Assembly (NCBI GenBank): GCA_011799875.1
Contig: CM022302.1
Coordinates: 521,902,560 to 521,966,559 of the forward strand
Source of the DNA: Thinopyrum elongatum
Lineage: Eukaryota > Streptophyta > Magnoliopsida > Poales > Poaceae
Direction: 5' to 3'
Length of the DNA: 64,000 nt
Positions within the stretch are counted from its first letter, which is position 1. The number at the start of each line of letters is the position of its first letter. Shown here in pieces: positions 59,390-64,000 of this stretch. Both the position numbers and the translations under genes were made by a program. The notes below the pieces were generated by a model that was not told the DNA's origin, made no database searches, and saw only the letters and a list, made by a program, of their open reading frames with translations.

Positions 59390-61180
59390 GCGCAGCTCTA
59401 GCGGCCCCCTAAAAATTTCTAGGGGAGTAAAAAAATAGTTTTATTTTACGAGAAAACTTTCAATCTATTCATCATCAATCATGATAGTACAACGGATACG
59501 AGAAATAATAAAAATTGCATCCATATCCGTAGACCATCTATCGACGACTACAAGCACTGAAGCGAGTTGAAGGCATGCCGCCGTCTTCACCCCATCCTCA
59601 CAGGAGTCGGCCAAAACTTCTTGTAGTAGGCAGTCAGGAAGTCGTCATGTTAAGGCCCTAAAGGACCAGCACACCAGAACAACAACCGCAGCCATTGAAG
59701 AGAAGTTTAGATTGAAAGGATCCAACCTGTAGACACACAAACAAAGGCCAAATCCATGTGGATCCACCGAGGACAAACGCCGACCGAATCCCGCGCGATC
59801 CGCCGGAGACAAATCTCCACACAACCTCCGCCTCCGCCTCGTCTCTCTGAGCAGGACACAAACCCTAAGAAAACTCAAAAAAGTATCAAAAAATGAAGCC
59901 CTCTCGCCAGCAAGGGCTGGGATCCACCACGCCTCCATGACCCTAAGGCCACAGGATACGAGGTGGACCGACGCCGGCGCAGGCGAGAGGCAGGAGAAAC
60001 CCTAGCAGTGGCTGGGTACGAGCGCTCTTTTCCTGGCCATCATTGGGGTACTATGCAAGAGCAGTTCAACCGATGGTCCAGTTGCATTGATCAAGTGAAC
60101 CATGCACCACCGAGCGGTGTGCCAGTCACCGAATATGGCCCTACCATCAAGACCTCTTCAAACAAAGAAACAAGAAGTTCGGCCACAAGCCCTTCACATC
60201 GTATCATTATTACAAGGAGCTTCTGATCAATGAGAAGTGTATTCGGAGAAAGGATGAGACCACTGCAAAGTGATCAAGGTTGAGCATACCCGTTGAGGAT
60301 AATGACGAGGAGGATGAAGATGCTAGCAAGAGACCGGATGGAAACAAAATTGCAAAAGAGAGAAAGAGCAGAGGAGCATTCATAGAAGGATGAACTTGTG
60401 GCCATGATTGAGACCAAGAAAGTGTTGGCGGCCGAACGTAAGGAATAGAAATCAACGAGATGGAATGAGCTCAAGATGTTGGAGGATGAGAAGTGGAAAT
60501 CCAAGTTGGCGGCCGAAGAGAGAAAGCTGAAGGCGGAGGAGCGTAGACTAGCTACTTGAGGAGGAGAGGCTACGAAATGCAAAGAGGAAATGATCGTGCT
60601 ATCATGTTCATGGACCCACAGCCCAAATGGATGATACCGCAAAGAAGTTTTGGGAGCTCAGTCATGGGGAGATCTTGACCCAACTGGATGTCTCTCTGGA
60701 ATGGTGTTGGGGGTGTGGATGATGGTGGTGGTGGTGGTGGTGATGGGGGTGACCATGTGGATGGTGGTGGCGGTTGATTTCTTTGACGAGGGTGGTGTTT
60801 GAGATCGTGCATGCCTATGGCTGGCCTCGATCCGCGACATAAAACATGCTATGTTGTGGTGAATTTGGATCAAATTTGATCGATGTGATGCCTTTTGGAT
60901 GAACTATGCATGTATAAATTTGGATATCTCGATCCGTGAAACCATATGCTTATTAATGGTTTATATGTTTTGCATGTTTGTTTTCAAAATATTTGAATGA
61001 TTGATGATGTAATATGCAATTTTCTGAAGTTCATGCAGGTAGGCTAAAATAATTGAGGACAACATTTTACTCCTCTAACTATATAGGATCGACTAGGTCC
61101 GGCCACCTTTAGAGTTTACTCCTCTAAAGATACTCGGCTGTTTACTGCTCTAAAGTTTAGGGGATTGGCTAGAGATGCCC
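59390..61180. mobile_element. PIF/Harbinger-like element with decayed NAM-associated (SANT-like) gene
   Basis: The left end GCGCAGCTCTAGCGG and the right end, read in reverse complement, GGGCATCTCTAGCC share a terminal-inverted-repeat core. Flanking triplets are TGA and TAA, close to the 3-bp TWA target of Harbinger elements. Plus-strand sequence at 60020-60560, read across several frames, gives fragments such as QRNKKFGHKPFTSYHYY, KRPDGNKIAKERK and KLAAEERKLKAEE. These resemble the plant NAM-associated, Myb/SANT-like second protein of Harbinger transposons. Stops and frameshifts are frequent. A GGT-rich microsatellite lies at 60720-60775. No transposase remains visible. Confidence 0.6.
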
Positions 61181-61183
61181 TAA

Positions 61184-62160
61184 TGGCTAGCCTGTAGGAA
61201 GGGCATTGTCAACCGATAGAGTTTCTATCATGACTTCTGAACTTGTGGTCTGAATGCAGGAAAAAGTGTTTCAGAAACAAGCTATTTTAAAATGGTCCCA
61301 GATTGATGTGAGCCGTTAACTTTTCATGATCTTATGGCTAAATTACTCTCATCTTTTTGTGGGGTAAGATGTTGTAAATGATTACATGGAGCTAGTACGG
61401 TAATTCGCGCGTGGGCCCAGGCTCATCTGCACCCATTTAGTTACAAGAGTGCTGCATGTATCACTATCCCTTCGCTGTTTAATAAGGTAGAGATAGAAGA
61501 AGGTTATTTCAACGGTGCATGCAGAAATATCTCTGGAGATAAGCTTAGGGTATCAATCACTCATCTATTTGCTCTGTCTGACTTGGCCCAAAGTGGTATT
61601 AGCCGTGCAAGGCTAGAATGTTCTAGGAGTAATATATAAGGTTGCTGAATACGACGGCCACATGCGTGCATTTCCTACAATCAATTTCTTCCTCGACTTA
61701 ACCAAGGTCATCAGCTCATCATCACCATCTCGTTAGTACTATAATTTTTCTGAGGCAGTCATCGTCTGATGAGTAAACTATACCAATGGACAAATCATCT
61801 GCAACTTATTTTTACCTTTTAACAGCGGATAATCCGATGTGCATGCCGTGCCATGGGTTAGGTTAGGTTAGGTCACCATCCGCGCCTGAAATGAGACTCC
61901 CCAAACATAACTTTCTACATTCAAGATCAGTAGCTTTCCTCGTCTCTGGCCGGCCGGCCAGCAGCTTCAATGGAGATGACCATCAATCACGCCCCCTGCA
62001 GCTGCAGAAGGATTATCTAGAACACAAGTTTTTTCATGGAAATTTCATCTAAACAAACATGTAGGCGGTGGTTACGTGGGCTATCCTCAGTAGTATGTAG
62101 ACAATGCCGCTTGTAGCTTCCGCCAGGGGCATGCATGGCTGACCAGGCCATGCTGCAATG
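61184..62160. other. Intergenic, no gene recognised
   Basis: No credible coding sequence. A short run of three TTAGG units (61857-61873) is present. Nothing else stands out. Confidence 0.5.
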
Positions 62161-62164
62161 TGAT

Positions 62165-62361
62165 GCTAGAAATAAGGCGACGGTGGTCTTGGCCTGAAGC
62201 TGGCAGGCAAAGATCTTTGGACAAGGACGCTTTTAAGAGACTCGATCTTATGTATTTACTTATTGTCTTTTTGCCTTTTCTCGGTAGTTTCGTAGCCGGT
62301 TTTTTTGGACATCTTCTAGGATCTGAAGGAACCGCTATAGTGACCACCACGTGTGTTTCAA
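62165..62361 (+). other. nad5: Nuclear insertion of mitochondrial DNA: nad5 5' end
   Basis: From the ATG at 62250 the sequence encodes [19 protein letters not shown] and then [16 protein letters not shown], which I recognise as the N-terminus of plant mitochondrial NADH dehydrogenase subunit 5. The 85 bp before it, in the same frame, are probably its mitochondrial leader. Similarity ends near 62361, so only about 37 codons remain. It is a dead fragment (NUMT); the exact left border is uncertain. Confidence 0.75.
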
Positions 62362-63445
62362 ATCTTACCCGTCCAAAACATCGATGATGTTGCTCGACCT
62401 AGAAATATAATTTATCTTGATAAATGCTGCTAGTCTGAAAGTGCGAGTATTGTGATGATTAACTACATGACCAGATCGGGCAAACAAATCGTTACTATTC
62501 GTAGGAAAGAGGCATTTGAACATGGAGGGTCTTTTCTTGACAAGATTTATGTAGTTACTGCATGCGGAGCTAGCGAGGTAACCGTAAAAACATTACAAAA
62601 ATCAATAGACGTGCGGCTTGTCTACCCCTCCAAGGGCCACTCTCTAGAACATACTACTTGTACTGCCGCATGAGTCATGACCCAAGCTGTAATTTAAATC
62701 CTTGGACAGACTAGACTTCTTTGTACTTCTCGTCAGTCGCTGGTCGATCAGCGTTTACACCCCGTAAAACTCCACTAAGTAATCGCATGCAGTACGGCCG
62801 GTGTCTCTGAGCGATCCAGAACCTTCCACGGATTAAGCAAAATCCAAAGAATGGAGAGATAAACAACCAGATCGAGCAAGTTGGTGCCTGCCGGGGAACT
62901 TAAACGTAGGTTTCACTCCGTCGCAGTCCATTTTATTTGGTAGATTCATTACACCCTAGATCTCTAGTCCCGGCCCAGATATTGCACAGAAAGATTTTTT
63001 TTGTGCATTGATGATCGAGTTGCTCTGGAAAATCTGGCCGACGTCGAGGTATAATAATTTTCGCCGGAATTAATATCTCGCATCGCCCCCAGCACCGTAC
63101 CCATGGTTGCAGTGAAATCAATGTGATTGAGATCGGTGCATCCCCTGAACCATTTCCATTCCTAACTGGTGGTGGTTAATAGTACTGACGGCGATACACA
63201 CGTGTATTGTTCCAAAAGTTGATACTTCGATCGACAGCTGCTAGCTAGCTGACTGCTGGGTAGCCAGGGCTAATTAACCAAAATTACCAGCATGGAAATC
63301 GACATATATTGAAGTCCCCTTTTCTTCTTCATCATCCAGTGGAGCCCTTGAAAGAGAGGTACAGTGTGGGCGAAGTTAATTAGTAGCAGGATCCAGGGCA
63401 ACTGATCCCAAAAGATCAAGATTGAAATAGGCAGGCGTATCAATC
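62362..63445. other. Intergenic, no gene recognised
   Basis: An open frame at 62452-62673 (73 codons) has no domain I recognise and may be chance, or part of the inserted DNA. The remainder shows no repeats or gene signals worth listing. Confidence 0.45.
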
Positions 63446-63497
63446 GATCGATGTTGTGTTTGAATAATTGCCTGAGAGTTGAAACACAACATCGATC
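63446..63497. repeat. Perfect inverted repeat, 16-bp arms
   Basis: GATCGATGTTGTGTTT at 63446-63461 and its exact reverse complement at 63482-63497, with a 20-base loop. It could form a hairpin in DNA or RNA. Confidence 0.9.
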
Positions 63498-63849
63498 ACA
63501 TAGAAGCTTCGTGCGGACAACTTGAGCAGCACGGGGATTACGCACACCGTATTTCGAAAGTGATTGAGCACATGAATTGTTTGCCACATTCGTAGTGGCA
63601 TCCATGCAGTTAAGTGGCTAAGAGAGGGAACCGTGTTTTTTTTAGAGAGGGAACCATGTTTTGTTTTCAGAGAGAGGCAACCATGTTTGTGCACTAGTTG
63701 GAGCATATTATTGTCAACAAAAGGGCAAGTTATTAAGTGCCGTAGTCCATGGGCTTTGTGCATAAATACACGTCCGATGAACTACCTCAGTCAGGTTAGG
63801 TCGTCGATCAACGATGACTGTCATGGGCCTCATGCATGTCTGCTGAAAG

Positions 63850-63930
63850 AATGGTTAATAGTATAGCCAACTGCTGGCTATAGCATGTTGCCATGTCATC
63901 TATAGTCAATGTAATAGCCAACATGTATAG
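63850..63930. repeat. ATAGCCAAC/TTGGCTAT-type repeat, probably a MITE end
   Basis: AGTATAGCCAACTGCTGGCTATAG and AATAGCCAACATGTATAG are the kind of repeated word found at ends of short grass DNA transposons. The window ends before a second terminus can be found. Confidence 0.4.
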
Positions 63931-64000
63931 AAATTAGTTACAAAAAAGTAACATCCCAATATTCAAAATTTGGTATTTAAATATGATTAAATAAAAAAAA

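Noticed and set aside
60274..60873. Minus-strand frames rich in Ser, Pro and Thr
   Set aside because: Antisense of the decayed Harbinger gene and of a GGT microsatellite.
61857..61873. TTAGG repeats resembling a telomere
   Set aside because: Only about three units, and the plant telomere repeat is TTTAGGG; chance or local slippage is more likely.
62452..62673. 73-codon open frame after the nad5 fragment
   Set aside because: No recognisable domain; it could be organellar or chance, so not called as a gene.

Overview
This is plant nuclear DNA, most likely from a Triticeae grass (wheat, barley, rye or a relative). The reasons are GT-AG introns, a Copia retrotransposon whose LTR begins like the Angela/WIS/BARE group (TGTAGGAGATATGCCC), a CACTA terminus, a PIF/Harbinger-like element, Stowaway-like MITE relics, and several expanded grass-type gene families. 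There are no operons. Many annotated loci are young duplicates or decaying copies.

Layout. At 1-651 is the end of a CACTA element that truncates an F-box relic (652-924). A four-exon B3-like gene (1765-3321, -) is divergent to a GRF-type zinc-finger/coiled-coil gene (4237-5572, +). From 6.5 to 22.1 kb lies an F-box/FBD gene cluster. Copies at 9604-11434 (intact) and 20066-22100 (near intact) are accompanied by pseudogenes at 6574-8540, 12141-14156 (inverted), 14346-14557 and 16747-18833; the last and the 20-22 kb copy form a tandem segmental duplication of about 3.3 kb. From 23.6 to 35.9 kb there is a divergent pair of transposon-type genes, both broken: a MULE/FAR1-type transposase (-) with extra upstream exons, and a multi-exon protein with a plant-mobile-domain-like N-terminus and a Ulp1-like C-terminus (+). 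From 37.7 to 46.7 kb there are three WRN-like 3'-5' exonuclease copies (one apparently catalytically dead, one intact, one with two nonsense codons) and a second B3-like gene. A 9.4-kb Copia element fills 47426-56801. A third B3-like gene (57529-58739), a Harbinger-like relic (59390-61180) and a short mitochondrial nad5 insertion (about 62.2 kb) follow; the last 2 kb holds no recognisable gene.

The most striking unexplained signal is a family of imperfect arrays built from a short palindromic core (GGCACG-n-CGTGCC and degenerate half-sites). They occupy most gaps between these genes from 1 to 57 kb and also introns of the transposase and Ulp1-like genes. The second is the three-copy B3-like family with an M-x-C-x2-C-R start and strictly conserved exon lengths and phases (105 / 307-325 / 182 / 273-282 bp). 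No biochemical pathway linking the genes can be read from the sequence; the common theme is rapid local duplication and decay of F-box, B3 and exonuclease families inside repeat arrays.
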